Of a stretch of DNA of 63,026 nt, positions 51,638 through 59,207 are shown piece by piece. The number at the start of each line of letters is the position of its first letter. The first letter of the stretch is position 1. The DNA lies in NCBI RefSeq assembly GCF_900187965.1, contig NZ_FZNL01000025.1:1-63026 (forward strand). The letters run 5' to 3'. Under the pieces are notes generated by a model that searched no databases, had not been told where the DNA came from, and was given only the letters and a program-made list of their open reading frames with translations. The position numbers and the translations under genes were made by a program. This stretch comes from Flavobacterium sp. ov086. Its GTDB lineage: Bacteria > Bacteroidota > Bacteroidia > Flavobacteriales > Flavobacteriaceae.

Positions 51638-53929
51638 CTATTTAGCTAATTTATTTTTTTTACTCTCTTTTTCCTGAGCATCAATAACTGCAATCGCAGC
51701 CATATTTACCATTTCTTCAACGCTTGCTCCTAATTGAAAAATGTGAACCGGTTTACCCATTCCCATCATGATTGGACCAATAGAATTTACTTTATATAAT
51801 TCTTTCAATAATTTATAAGTTATATTTGCTGACTCTAAGTTAGGAAAAATTAATGTATTTACCTTCTTACCTGCTAATTTAGAGAAAGGAAATTTCTCGG
51901 CAAGCATTTCCTGATTCAAAGCAAAATCTGCCTGAATTTCTCCATCAACAATCATATCAGGATGGTTTTTATGCAAATAAGCCACTGCTTCTCTTACTTT
52001 TGAAGCACTTTGACTTGTTGACGATCCAAAATTTGAATACGAAACCATTGCAATAACAGGTTCAACACCAAACATTTTTGCTGTTTTTGCTGTCATAATA
52101 GCAATATTAATCAAATCTTCGGCTGAAGGATTAATATTGATTGCAGTGTCAGACAAGAACATAGGTCCGCGCGAAGTCAACATCATGTTTGCAGTTGCAA
52201 CAAGTGAAGCTCCATGTGCTTTTTCAATCAATTGCAACATTGGTTTTACAACCGTAGGATAACTTCTAGTATGTCCAGTAACTAAAGCATCTGCTTCTCC
52301 TTCATTAACCATCATTGCAGCGAAATAGTTTCTTTCGCGCATGAATTTCTGAGCATCCAATAACGAAACGCCTCTTCTTTCTCTTGTTTCCCAATATGAA
52401 GTTGCAAATCTATTACGTCTTGCTTCTTCTTCATTTGTTTTAGGGTCAATGATTTCTAGTTCAGCATCAAAACCTAACTCGGCTTTAAGCTCTAAAATCA
52501 CTTCTTTGTTTCCTAATAAAATTGGGTGTCCAATTCCGTCTTCGTGAACAATTTGTGCTGCTTTTAATACATTTAACTGATCTGCTTCGGCAAAAACAAT
52601 TCTTTTAGGGTCCATTTTAGCACGGTTTGTCATCAAACGAACCATTTTATTATCATTACCCATACGTTCACGAAGTGCATCTTCATAAGCTGCCCAGTCT
52701 GTAATAGGATTTTTTGCAACACCAGATTCCATAGCCGCTCTTGCAACTGCTGGCGCTACAACAGTAATCAATCTTGGATCAAATGGTTTAGGAATAATAT
52801 AATCGTTACCAAATCCTAGTTTTGTTGCACCGTATGCCACATTTACCTGTTCAGGAACTGGTTCTTTGGCCAAGATAGCCAAGGCTTTTACGGCAGCCAT
52901 TTTCATAGCTTCATTAATTTTAGTCGCTCTAACATCTAGTGCTCCTCTAAAAATATATGGAAAACCTAATACGTTGTTTACCTGATTAGGAAAATCTGAA
53001 CGTCCTGTAGCCATAATAACATCTTTACGAGTTTCTGTAGCTAAATTATAATCGATTTCCGGATTTGGATTTGCCATCGCAAAAACAATTGGATTGTCTT
53101 TCATTGTCAACAACATTTCGGCCGATAAAATACCTCCCGAAGACAGTCCAATGAAAACATCTGCTCCTTTTACTGCTTCTGCTAATTCAATTTTAGGTCC
53201 ATCAACAGCATATTTCAATTGCAATTCTGATAGTGAAGGATTGTCTTTTGTTAAAAGTCCTTTACTATTATACATTTTGATATTCTCAACTTTAACACCT
53301 AACAAAACATATAAATCTGTACAAGCAATCGCTGCAGAACCTGCTCCGGAAACTACTACTTTTACATCTTCTGCTTTTTTTCCTGCTAATTCAAGTGCAT
53401 TGATTAAAGCTGCCGAAGAGATAATTGCCGTACCATGCTGATCGTCGTGCATTACCGGAATATCTAATTCTTCTACCAGTCTTCTTTCGATTTCAAAAGA
53501 TTCAGGCGCTTTAATATCTTCAAGATTTATTCCTCCAAAAGTTGGAGCAATGTTTTTTACGGTCTGAATAAATTCTTCGATATCTTTAGTTCCGATTTCA
53601 ATATCAAAAACGTCAATATCTGAGAAAATCTTAAACAACAAACCTTTTCCTTCCATAACCGGTTTAGAAGCTTCAGGGCCAATATCTCCAAGGCCTAAAA
53701 CTGCTGTACCGTTTGAAATAACGGCAACCAGATTTCCTTTTGCCGTGTATTTATAAACGTCGTCTACGTTTGCTGCAATTTCTAAACATGGCTCAGCAAC
53801 ACCCGGCGAATAAGCCAAAGATAAGTCTCTTTGGGTTGCATATTTTTTTGTTGGAACTACCTGAATTTTTCCTGGAGTTGGTTCTGAATGATACAGTAAC
53901 GCTTCTCTTCTTTTACTCTCTTTGTTCAT
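51638..53929 (-). CDS. maeB: NADP-dependent malic enzyme with phosphotransacetylase-like domain
   Basis: 763 residues, the MaeB architecture: malic N-terminal domain (about 15-150, YATQRDLSLAYSPGVAEPCL), NAD(P)-binding domain (about 165-400, with VVVSGAGSAAIACTDLYVLL), then a phosphate acetyltransferase-like domain (about 430-760, LVTGHTRSYPTVVKPMLQLI). It oxidatively decarboxylates malate to pyruvate with NADPH formation. The C-terminal domain is regulatory, not catalytic, in characterised members. Followed by ruvA after 79 bp. Confidence 0.95.
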   Translation of the reverse strand: MNKESKRREALLYHSEPTPGKIQVVPTKKYATQRDLSLAYSPGVAEPCLEIAANVDDVYKYTAKGNLVAVISNGTAVLGLGDIGPEASKPVMEGKGLLFKIFSDIDVFDIEIGTKDIEEFIQTVKNIAPTFGGINLEDIKAPESFEIERRLVEELDIPVMHDDQHGTAIISSAALINALELAGKKAEDVKVVVSGAGSAAIACTDLYVLLGVKVENIKMYNSKGLLTKDNPSLSELQLKYAVDGPKIELAEAVKGADVFIGLSSGGILSAEMLLTMKDNPIVFAMANPNPEIDYNLATETRKDVIMATGRSDFPNQVNNVLGFPYIFRGALDVRATKINEAMKMAAVKALAILAKEPVPEQVNVAYGATKLGFGNDYIIPKPFDPRLITVVAPAVARAAMESGVAKNPITDWAAYEDALRERMGNDNKMVRLMTNRAKMDPKRIVFAEADQLNVLKAAQIVHEDGIGHPILLGNKEVILELKAELGFDAELEIIDPKTNEEEARRNRFATSYWETRERRGVSLLDAQKFMRERNYFAAMMVNEGEADALVTGHTRSYPTVVKPMLQLIEKAHGASLVATANMMLTSRGPMFLSDTAININPSAEDLINIAIMTAKTAKMFGVEPVIAMVSYSNFGSSTSQSASKVREAVAYLHKNHPDMIVDGEIQADFALNQEMLAEKFPFSKLAGKKVNTLIFPNLESANITYKLLKELYKVNSIGPIMMGMGKPVHIFQLGASVEEMVNMAAIAVIDAQEKESKKNKLAK

Positions 53930-53954
53930 TATATTTAGCTTTTATTCTAGCTTA

Positions 53955-53962
53955 CAAAGATA
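53955..53962 (-). promoter_or_regulatory. Candidate -7 box of maeB
   Basis: TATCTTTG on the minus strand, about 25 bp before the maeB start codon. The -33 region is T-rich without a clear TTG. Confidence 0.45.
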
Positions 53963-54034
53963 TAAGTCTTGGTTTAAAATGGCGTCTTTTTATATTTTTC
54001 TTTTCTTAAAAAAACGTTTTCGCTAAACCAAAAA

Positions 54035-54062
54035 AAATAGTCCTTTGTAATTTGGACTATTT
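54035..54062 (-). terminator. Terminator after the small CBS protein gene
   Basis: Arms AAATAGTCC (54035-54043) and GGACTATTT (54054-54062) with a 10-base loop. On the minus strand eight T residues end the structure. It lies 27 bp past the stop at 54089. Confidence 0.8.
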
Positions 54063-54088
54063 AATAAAGTTCGTTTTTTGAATTTATT

Positions 54089-54514
54089 TTACTGTGAAAT
54101 ATAAGAGTTTAAATGATTTATAGTATCTTTTTGAATTTCTATAATCGCTTTTACAACGTCGCTGATCGAAATTATTCCTACCACAATTTCATCTTCCAAA
54201 ACTGGTAAATGTCTGATTCTTTTGGTACTCATCAACTCCATGCAGTCTTCGATATTATTTGAAAGATTTACCGAGAAAACATTGGTTTCCATGATTTCAT
54301 GCACAAAAGTTTCTTTTGATGACTTGTCTTTCAAAACAATTTTTCGGGCATAATCCCTCTCAGACAATATTCCTTTTAAATCGGTTCCGTCGATAACCAG
54401 AATTGCCCCAATGTTTTTTTCTCCCATGACTTTCAACGCTTCATAAACTGTTGTTGTTGAAAGTACGGAGTAAACATTTTTCCCTTTTGCGTTTAGTATT
54501 TGATTTACAGTCAT
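54089..54514 (-). CDS. Two-CBS-domain protein
   Basis: 141 residues consisting of a CBS pair only: domain one about 8-65 (STTTVYEALKVMGEKNIGAI, then LKGILSERDYARKIV), domain two about 75-135 (NIEDCMELMSTKRIRHLPVL, then VVGIISISDVVKAII). Such stand-alone pairs bind AMP, ATP or S-adenosylmethionine and regulate partner proteins. The partner is not indicated by the context. Single gene with its own terminator, at the border of the repeat-rich region. Confidence 0.9.
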   Translation of the reverse strand: MTVNQILNAKGKNVYSVLSTTTVYEALKVMGEKNIGAILVIDGTDLKGILSERDYARKIVLKDKSSKETFVHEIMETNVFSVNLSNNIEDCMELMSTKRIRHLPVLEDEIVVGIISISDVVKAIIEIQKDTINHLNSYISQ

Positions 54515-54699
54515 ATCTGAAAAATTTTAGATCTATAAAGTTAGAAAAAAATGAATATAAAAAACAACGAAAACGATTTTTTAAAACCTAACGCATTCAT
54601 TTTTAATATAATACGTTAAAATTCATTATAAAGAAATTTTTATTTAAAAAAATGAACGAATTTTAGCGCTTTTTTGCGAAAAACACATTGATTTTGTCA

Positions 54700-54743
54700 T
54701 CCCGAACGAGGGATCTCCGTAAGAAACTCGACAAAGATTGCGG
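54700..54743 (+). repeat. Dispersed repeat, inverted partner of 55343-55386
   Basis: The 44-bp block beginning TCATCCCGAACGAGGGATC and ending CTCGACAAAGATTG matches the reverse complement of the right half of the 55303-55386 element with only a few mismatches (ending again CTCGACAAAGATTG). The two units are about 0.6 kb apart in opposite orientation. Confidence 0.65.
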
Positions 54744-54766
54744 TTACATTGCGAATGATGGATTGA

Positions 54767-54793
54767 TCCCGTCCCGACGTTTCGGGATCGGGA
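54767..54793. repeat. REP-like GC-rich hairpin
   Basis: TCCCG-TCCCGA-CGTT-TCGGGA-T-CGGGA folds into a near-perfect stem. The core equals that of the hairpin at 3686-3717 except for one loop base, so the same repeat family occurs about 51 kb apart. Confidence 0.65.
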
Positions 54794-54931
54794 CATCTCT
54801 ACAATATGTTTCGTTCCTCCGGAACTTTTTCATAGAATTATTCTACTTTCTGCAACAAACCCAATAGGTTTTAAAAACCTGTCGGGCTTGGAAACGATTT
54901 GTATTCATTGCAATTTGTTTGAATCCAATTG

Positions 54932-55095
54932 TCCTTACAGGACAAATCACACGTCGTTATTATTTTGGGTGCTACCAACCATATGCTCCTAACGGAGTGT
55001 TTTTTTGTAGAAATTAAGTTATAGCAGAAACTCTGTTAGGAGCTATGGATTGGTAGAAAACAATATCATTACACCCAAAAATAATATCCCGTAGG
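54932..55095. repeat. Nested inverted-repeat element (MITE-like)
   Basis: Three levels of symmetry are visible. The outermost palindromes are TCCTTACAGGA (left) and TCCCGTAGGGA (right). Next come TTATTTTGGGTG (about 54959-54970) and CACCCAAAAATAA (about 55072-55084). The inner arms of about 27 bp are CTACCAACCATATGCTCC on the left (about 54972-54999) and GGAGCTATGGATTGGTAG on the right (about 55030-55056), with a T-rich loop. The structure suggests a small non-autonomous element or a large structured RNA. Confidence 0.55.
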
Positions 55096-55302
55096 GAGAT
55101 ATAAAAGAATAATTTTAATAAGGAGCTAATCCCGAACCCGAGCCTGAAAGTGCGAACTGGCGAAGCAATCCGCTTCAATCTTTTTATGTCCGCGGCGGCG
55201 GACGCAAAAGAATTTCCGCTTCTATCGGGGCTAGGGCAATGGTTTTCATAAGAATCTTTTTCGTTTAGCTTGCAACAGAACGATTTGTCTTCATCACTAT
55301 TT

Positions 55303-55386
55303 GTCATTTCCGAGGAACGAGGAAACTCCGTAAAGTAGCCAATCTTTGTCGAGCTACTTACGGAGATCTCTCGTTCAAAATGATAA
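55303..55386. repeat. 84-bp imperfect palindromic repeat
   Basis: The left half (GTCATTTCCGAGGAACGAGG, then ACTCCGTAAAGTAG) pairs with the right half (CTACTTACGGAG, then CTCTCGTTCAAAATGA) around a loop containing CAATCTTTGTCGAG. The right half recurs inverted at 54700-54743. This looks like a dispersed flavobacterial intergenic repeat. Confidence 0.6.
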
Positions 55387-55614
55387 GATTGCTAACTAAA
55401 AAAGTTATCAACACGACATATATGTCTACCTATGTTTTTTCACGTTTCAATATCTTTGGTTTTTTCTAAAAATGTAAGAAAATAATTAATTAACATATTG
55501 TCGTATGTTGAAAATAAAAATCATAAAACGCAACTTGCATAAAATTAAAACAACACTTTCAGAAGAATTAAAAAAAAATTAAATCTATAACTATTTACAT
55601 TAAAAAAATATATC

Positions 55615-55941
55615 ATGGAAACATATGAAACTAAAAATTTAGACCGCATAAAGAAATTATCCGCTCAATATTTCAGTACTATAAGATCATCTGATGGCAA
55701 ATCAAAAACTAATGTCGCTCAAATTAAACTATCAAATTATTCTGAACTTGATTGTATTATTACCGAAACCTTAAAATTATGCATTGTAGCGCTAAATGAA
55801 AACGCACATAAAACTTCGGATACCATTAAAACTTCACCCATTAATGTGGCGCTCATTTTAGAAATGGTGCTTGAATTAATTCCTACGAATGAATTTGATG
55901 TACTAGACGAAATTAACCAAATGTTTGTTGGAAACAATTAA
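55615..55941 (+). CDS. Small protein of unknown function (108 residues)
   Basis: A plausible gene: ATG at 55615, normal flavobacterial codon use, and a globular soluble protein with no signal or membrane segment. It reads METYETKNLDRIKKLSAQYF, with a central helix ELDCIITETLKLCIVALNEN and a C-terminal amphipathic helix NVALILEMVLELIPTNEFDV. I do not recognise a family. It stands alone between the repeat island and the 28-bp inverted repeat at 55969. It could be an orphan regulator, a phage or plasmid remnant, or a lineage-specific protein; nothing in the sequence decides. Confidence 0.6.
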   Translation: METYETKNLDRIKKLSAQYFSTIRSSDGKSKTNVAQIKLSNYSELDCIITETLKLCIVALNENAHKTSDTIKTSPINVALILEMVLELIPTNEFDVLDEINQMFVGNN

Positions 55942-55968
55942 ACCACAATGCATAATGATTGAAGTAAA

Positions 55969-56139
55969 CTGGACTAAAGTCCAGCCCTACAATATAATTT
56001 GTTTCTTCGAAACTTTATAAAGAGTAATTACTCTTATAGATGTTGTAATTCTAGTTTAGTTTTATAAAATATTTTGCCGTTTGTAAACCCAAAAAAGCCA
56101 TCGGTTTGATTTATATTGTAGGGCTGGACTTGAGTCCAG
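55969..56139. repeat. 171-bp element bounded by 28-bp inverted repeats
   Basis: The 28-bp arms 55969-55996 (starting CTGGACTAAAGTCCAGCCC) and 56112-56139 (ending GGGCTGGACTTGAGTCCAG) are inverted copies with a single mismatch. Each arm itself contains a palindrome (TGGACT-AA-AGTCCA and TGGACT-TG-AGTCCA). The 115-bp interior codes for nothing visible. This is the form of a MITE or a paired REP element. Confidence 0.7.
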
Positions 56140-56188
56140 CTAAAAATATAGGTTTACAATGCTAGGATGAAAATTTCATATAAAAAAA

Positions 56189-56219
56189 ACCTTTTCCAGA
56201 TTAGAAAAGGTCTTTTTTT
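56189..56219. terminator. Terminator after the OmpA-family gene
   Basis: ACCTTTTC, loop CAGATTA, GAAAAGGT, with an A8 run on the left and a T8 run on the right, so it can act in both directions. It lies 12-20 bp past the OmpA-family stop (56231, minus strand). Confidence 0.85.
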
Positions 56220-56230
56220 TATTTATCAAA

Positions 56231-58234
56231 TTACAGACTTACAATTATAAATTCGCTTCGTCTGTTTTGCTGATGTTCCTTCTCGGTGCATTTTACGCCA
56301 TCGGCACATTTGTTTACTAATTGTGTTTCTCCGTATCCTTTTGCTGTTAATCGGTTGGCATCAATTCCTTTTTGTATCAGCCAATTTTTAGTCGATTCTG
56401 CTCTTTTGTTTGATAAAATCTGATTGCTTTCAGATGATGAACGACTGTCTGTATGTGAACGTATATCTACTTTTATTGTAGGATATTGCTTTAACATGTT
56501 AACTAATTTCTGCAATTGAGGCTCAGATGTTTTTTTGATCGTAGCTTTTCCTAAATCAAAAAAGTTCATCGGGATTTGCAATAATTTCCCTAAATCGGTT
56601 CCAACGGTAATCGAAACCTTAACTGCTTTAATAGAATTATTTGCTTTTATTACCACCGGAATTGCTGTTATTGGTTTTGGTTTCTTTTCTAAAGCTATTG
56701 GCATAGAAACGGAGCCTGTTGCTTTTTTTAGGGTCAAAGAAACTTCTTTAAACAAATACTCTTCTTTTGAGGTTTTGATAAAGTATTTTTTTCCGCATTT
56801 TACATTCGAAAAGCTATAATTTCCGTTAGCATCAGATTTTGTTTCAACAGCAGATTTACCTGCCTCGTCAAACAAAATTAAACTTACATTTGAAAGTGTT
56901 TCGTTTGTTTCCTGATCTGTAATTGTTCCTGATATCAGTTGTTCGCAAATTAATCTGCGGTTTTCTGTAAATCGATAAACATCGTCCAGTCCTTGACCGT
57001 TTACTCTGTTTGAAGAGAAAAAACCATTTCTGTTTTTGCTGTTAATTATAAGAGCAAAATCGTCTTGTTTACTATTAATAGGTTCTCCAATATTCTGAAC
57101 CTCATCAAAAGAACCGTCTTTATTTATTTTCGAAACATAAATATCAAGCCCACCTAAACCGGGTCTTCCGTCGCTGGCAAAATAAAGTTCATTTTCATCT
57201 GAAATAAAAGGGAAGGTTTCTCTTGATTCTGTATTGATTTCCGGGCCTAAATTTTCAGGTTTACCAAAAGTCCCATCGGCCTCTATGCTTACTTTAAAAA
57301 TATCTGATGCCCCAAACGTTCCAGGCATATCTGATGCAAAATACAATGTTTTTTCATCAACACTCAAAACCGGATGCGCAACACTGTATTCATCACTATT
57401 AAAAGGAAGTTCTTGAACTTCTTTCCATTCTTCACCAATTAATGTGGCTTTATAGAGTTTTAAGAATGTAATTTTATTTTCATTCTGCCTTCTTTTTCCA
57501 TCCACAGAATTATTTCTGGTGAAGTACATTGTTCTTCCGTCTTTTGTAAAAACGGGAGTCGACTGATTGAAATTGACTTTTAAATTTTCTTTGTGAAAGA
57601 ACATTGGTTTTCCAACACTTCCATCAGGATTTAATTCAACGGAATATAAAGTTGAAATGGCTTTATTGGTCCATTTAAAATTCTTTTTAATAATTGAACC
57701 GGTATCTCTTGCAGATGTAAATACTAATTTATTGTCTAAAATCGTACTTCCGTAATCTGAATCTTTTGAATTAATTCCAGCATCTGCAATATCAAATCGG
57801 CCTGAATTTGCTTTAATATCTTCCAGATAGTTTCTGTTGTTTAAGAATAAAACGGCTCTTTTATCTGATGGTGCTTTTTGGCTTAGTTTTTCTAAAATTT
57901 CATCTGATTGAGCATAATTTCCTTCTGATTTTAAACATTGCGCATATTTGTACAAATACTCTGCTTCCTGATTTTCGTTAAGGATAAATAATTCCTGATA
58001 ATATTTTAAAGCTTCTTGTAATTCTCCTATAAGATAATAGGAATTACCAAGTCTTTGGAATACTTTTTCGTCTCTAACTCCTTTTTCTACTAACCTCTCA
58101 TATGCTTTTATTGCATCAGCGTAAGCGTAATTATCATATTTTTTATCTGCATTTTTTATGCCTGCCGTTTGTGCATTTGCGTTGAAAAAAACGCTAAAGA
58201 ACAAAAAGAAATAAAGTAAATTTTTAATCTTCAT
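56231..58234 (-). CDS. OmpA-family protein with TPR and WD40-like (PD40) domains
   Basis: 667 residues. Signal peptide 1-22 (FFNANAQ), TPR-like helices (about 25-130, KVFQRLGNSYYLIGELQEAL), a PD40 propeller (about 150-420, TKDGRTMYFTRNN, DEKTLYFASDMPG and ENELYFASDGRPG blades), a carboxypeptidase-regulatory-like domain (about 430-515) and an OmpA peptidoglycan-binding domain (about 550-667, IRSHTDSRSSSESNQILSNK, then NRRSEFIIVSL). This resembles the PorE class of T9SS-linked proteins. It follows the PorP/SprF gene by 10 bp and the adhesin, forming an adhesin-SprF-OmpA unit that anchors to the cell wall. Confidence 0.92.
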   Translation of the reverse strand: MKIKNLLYFFLFFSVFFNANAQTAGIKNADKKYDNYAYADAIKAYERLVEKGVRDEKVFQRLGNSYYLIGELQEALKYYQELFILNENQEAEYLYKYAQCLKSEGNYAQSDEILEKLSQKAPSDKRAVLFLNNRNYLEDIKANSGRFDIADAGINSKDSDYGSTILDNKLVFTSARDTGSIIKKNFKWTNKAISTLYSVELNPDGSVGKPMFFHKENLKVNFNQSTPVFTKDGRTMYFTRNNSVDGKRRQNENKITFLKLYKATLIGEEWKEVQELPFNSDEYSVAHPVLSVDEKTLYFASDMPGTFGASDIFKVSIEADGTFGKPENLGPEINTESRETFPFISDENELYFASDGRPGLGGLDIYVSKINKDGSFDEVQNIGEPINSKQDDFALIINSKNRNGFFSSNRVNGQGLDDVYRFTENRRLICEQLISGTITDQETNETLSNVSLILFDEAGKSAVETKSDANGNYSFSNVKCGKKYFIKTSKEEYLFKEVSLTLKKATGSVSMPIALEKKPKPITAIPVVIKANNSIKAVKVSITVGTDLGKLLQIPMNFFDLGKATIKKTSEPQLQKLVNMLKQYPTIKVDIRSHTDSRSSSESNQILSNKRAESTKNWLIQKGIDANRLTAKGYGETQLVNKCADGVKCTEKEHQQNRRSEFIIVSL

Positions 58235-58244
58235 ATTAAATCAA

Positions 58245-59156
58245 TTAAAAGAATCTAGGTGATGTAAGTCTGCTGTAATTATTGAAGAACTCAAAACGAA
58301 GGAAAATTTCATGTGATCCTGAATTGTATCTTCTTAATCTGGTAGTTTCCTGATCGAAGCCGTATCCTATATACATGCTTTTTGAAACCTGAAAACCGGC
58401 CATTGCACTTACCGAAGCGCTCCAACGATAGGCAAGTCCTACTACAAATTTATCGTTAAACATGAAATTCCCTGAAACATCAACTTGCAAAGGTGCTCCT
58501 TCTACCATTTTTGTTAATAATGCCGGTTTGAATTTTATGTATTCTAAATGATCTAAATTAAAGACGTATCCGGCCATAAAATAATAGTTGATTTTGTCTT
58601 TGAAAATAGCAGTATCGTTATCACTATATCTGTTAGTTTGGATAAAATTTGGAACTGACAACCCGATATAAGCTCGGTCTGAATGCCAATAAACTCCTGC
58701 TCCAACATTTGGGGTAAACTTGTTGTTTAAATCCTGAAATTGGGGATCGTCCTGATCTTCATAGCTTAATTTGGTTATGTCTAAATTGAAAAGATTTGCC
58801 GTTGCTTTTAATCCAAAAGACAGTTTAAAGTCTGCTGAGGTTGGAATACTATAGGATAAATCAGCTGATAATGTGTTTTCATTTGTTGGTCCTATTTTAT
58901 CATTTACCAATGAAACTCCTAACCCCAATTTACTATTGTTTAAAGGCGTATTTATTGAAAATGTACTTGTTTCTGGCGCTCCATCAAGTCCAACCCATTG
59001 TGTACGGTATAAACCAAAAATGCTTAAAACGCCTCGCGAACCTGCATAAGCGGGATTAATTGCAATGGTATTATACATATATTGTGTAAACTGCGCGTCT
59101 TGTTGTGCATTACATACAACGGAAAAAAACATAAAAATTAAAACTAATTTTTTCAT
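58245..59156 (-). CDS. PorP/SprF-family protein, partner of the adjacent adhesin
   Basis: 303 residues. Signal peptide 1-17 (SVVCNAQ), then the textbook family start QDAQFTQYMYNTIAINPAYA followed by GSRGVLSIFGLYRTQWVGLD, and barrel strands to the C-terminal FEFFNNYSRLTSPRFF. F. johnsoniae SprF is required for surface localisation of the SprB adhesin encoded next to it. This gene stands in the same position relative to the giant adhesin gene at 59208. A terminator lies between them. Confidence 0.93.
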   Translation of the reverse strand: MKKLVLIFMFFSVVCNAQQDAQFTQYMYNTIAINPAYAGSRGVLSIFGLYRTQWVGLDGAPETSTFSINTPLNNSKLGLGVSLVNDKIGPTNENTLSADLSYSIPTSADFKLSFGLKATANLFNLDITKLSYEDQDDPQFQDLNNKFTPNVGAGVYWHSDRAYIGLSVPNFIQTNRYSDNDTAIFKDKINYYFMAGYVFNLDHLEYIKFKPALLTKMVEGAPLQVDVSGNFMFNDKFVVGLAYRWSASVSAMAGFQVSKSMYIGYGFDQETTRLRRYNSGSHEIFLRFEFFNNYSRLTSPRFF

Positions 59157-59174
59157 TTGATGATCTTTAAAAAA

Positions 59175-59200
59175 AACGGCTTAGCCTATTCTAAGCCGTT
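59175..59200 (-). terminator. Terminator between adhesin and SprF-like gene
   Basis: Arms AACGGCTTAG and CTAAGCCGTT around CCTATT, followed on the minus strand by eight T residues. It would limit how much adhesin transcript continues into the SprF-like and OmpA genes. Confidence 0.85.
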
Positions 59201-59207
59201 TATTATT

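Larger units (their letters stand above)
54515..55614. other. 1.1-kb gene-free stretch of nested inverted repeats
   Basis: I find no credible gene here. A minus-strand open frame at 55014-55307 has no family resemblance, mixes low-complexity residues and crosses two repeats. The stretch holds at least four structured units: a GC-rich hairpin (54767-54793), a 150-bp nested element (about 54932-55095), a hairpin GTCCGCGGCGGCGGAC (about 55189-55204) and a palindromic element (55303-55386) whose right half is inverted relative to 54700-54743. Base composition jumps between AT-rich and GC-rich blocks, as expected for accumulated dispersed repeats. Confidence 0.7.

Noticed and set aside
55014..55307. 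Minus-strand open frame of 97 codons in the repeat island
   Set aside because: It overlaps two inverted-repeat elements and has no family features or partner gene. It is most likely chance in structured non-coding DNA.
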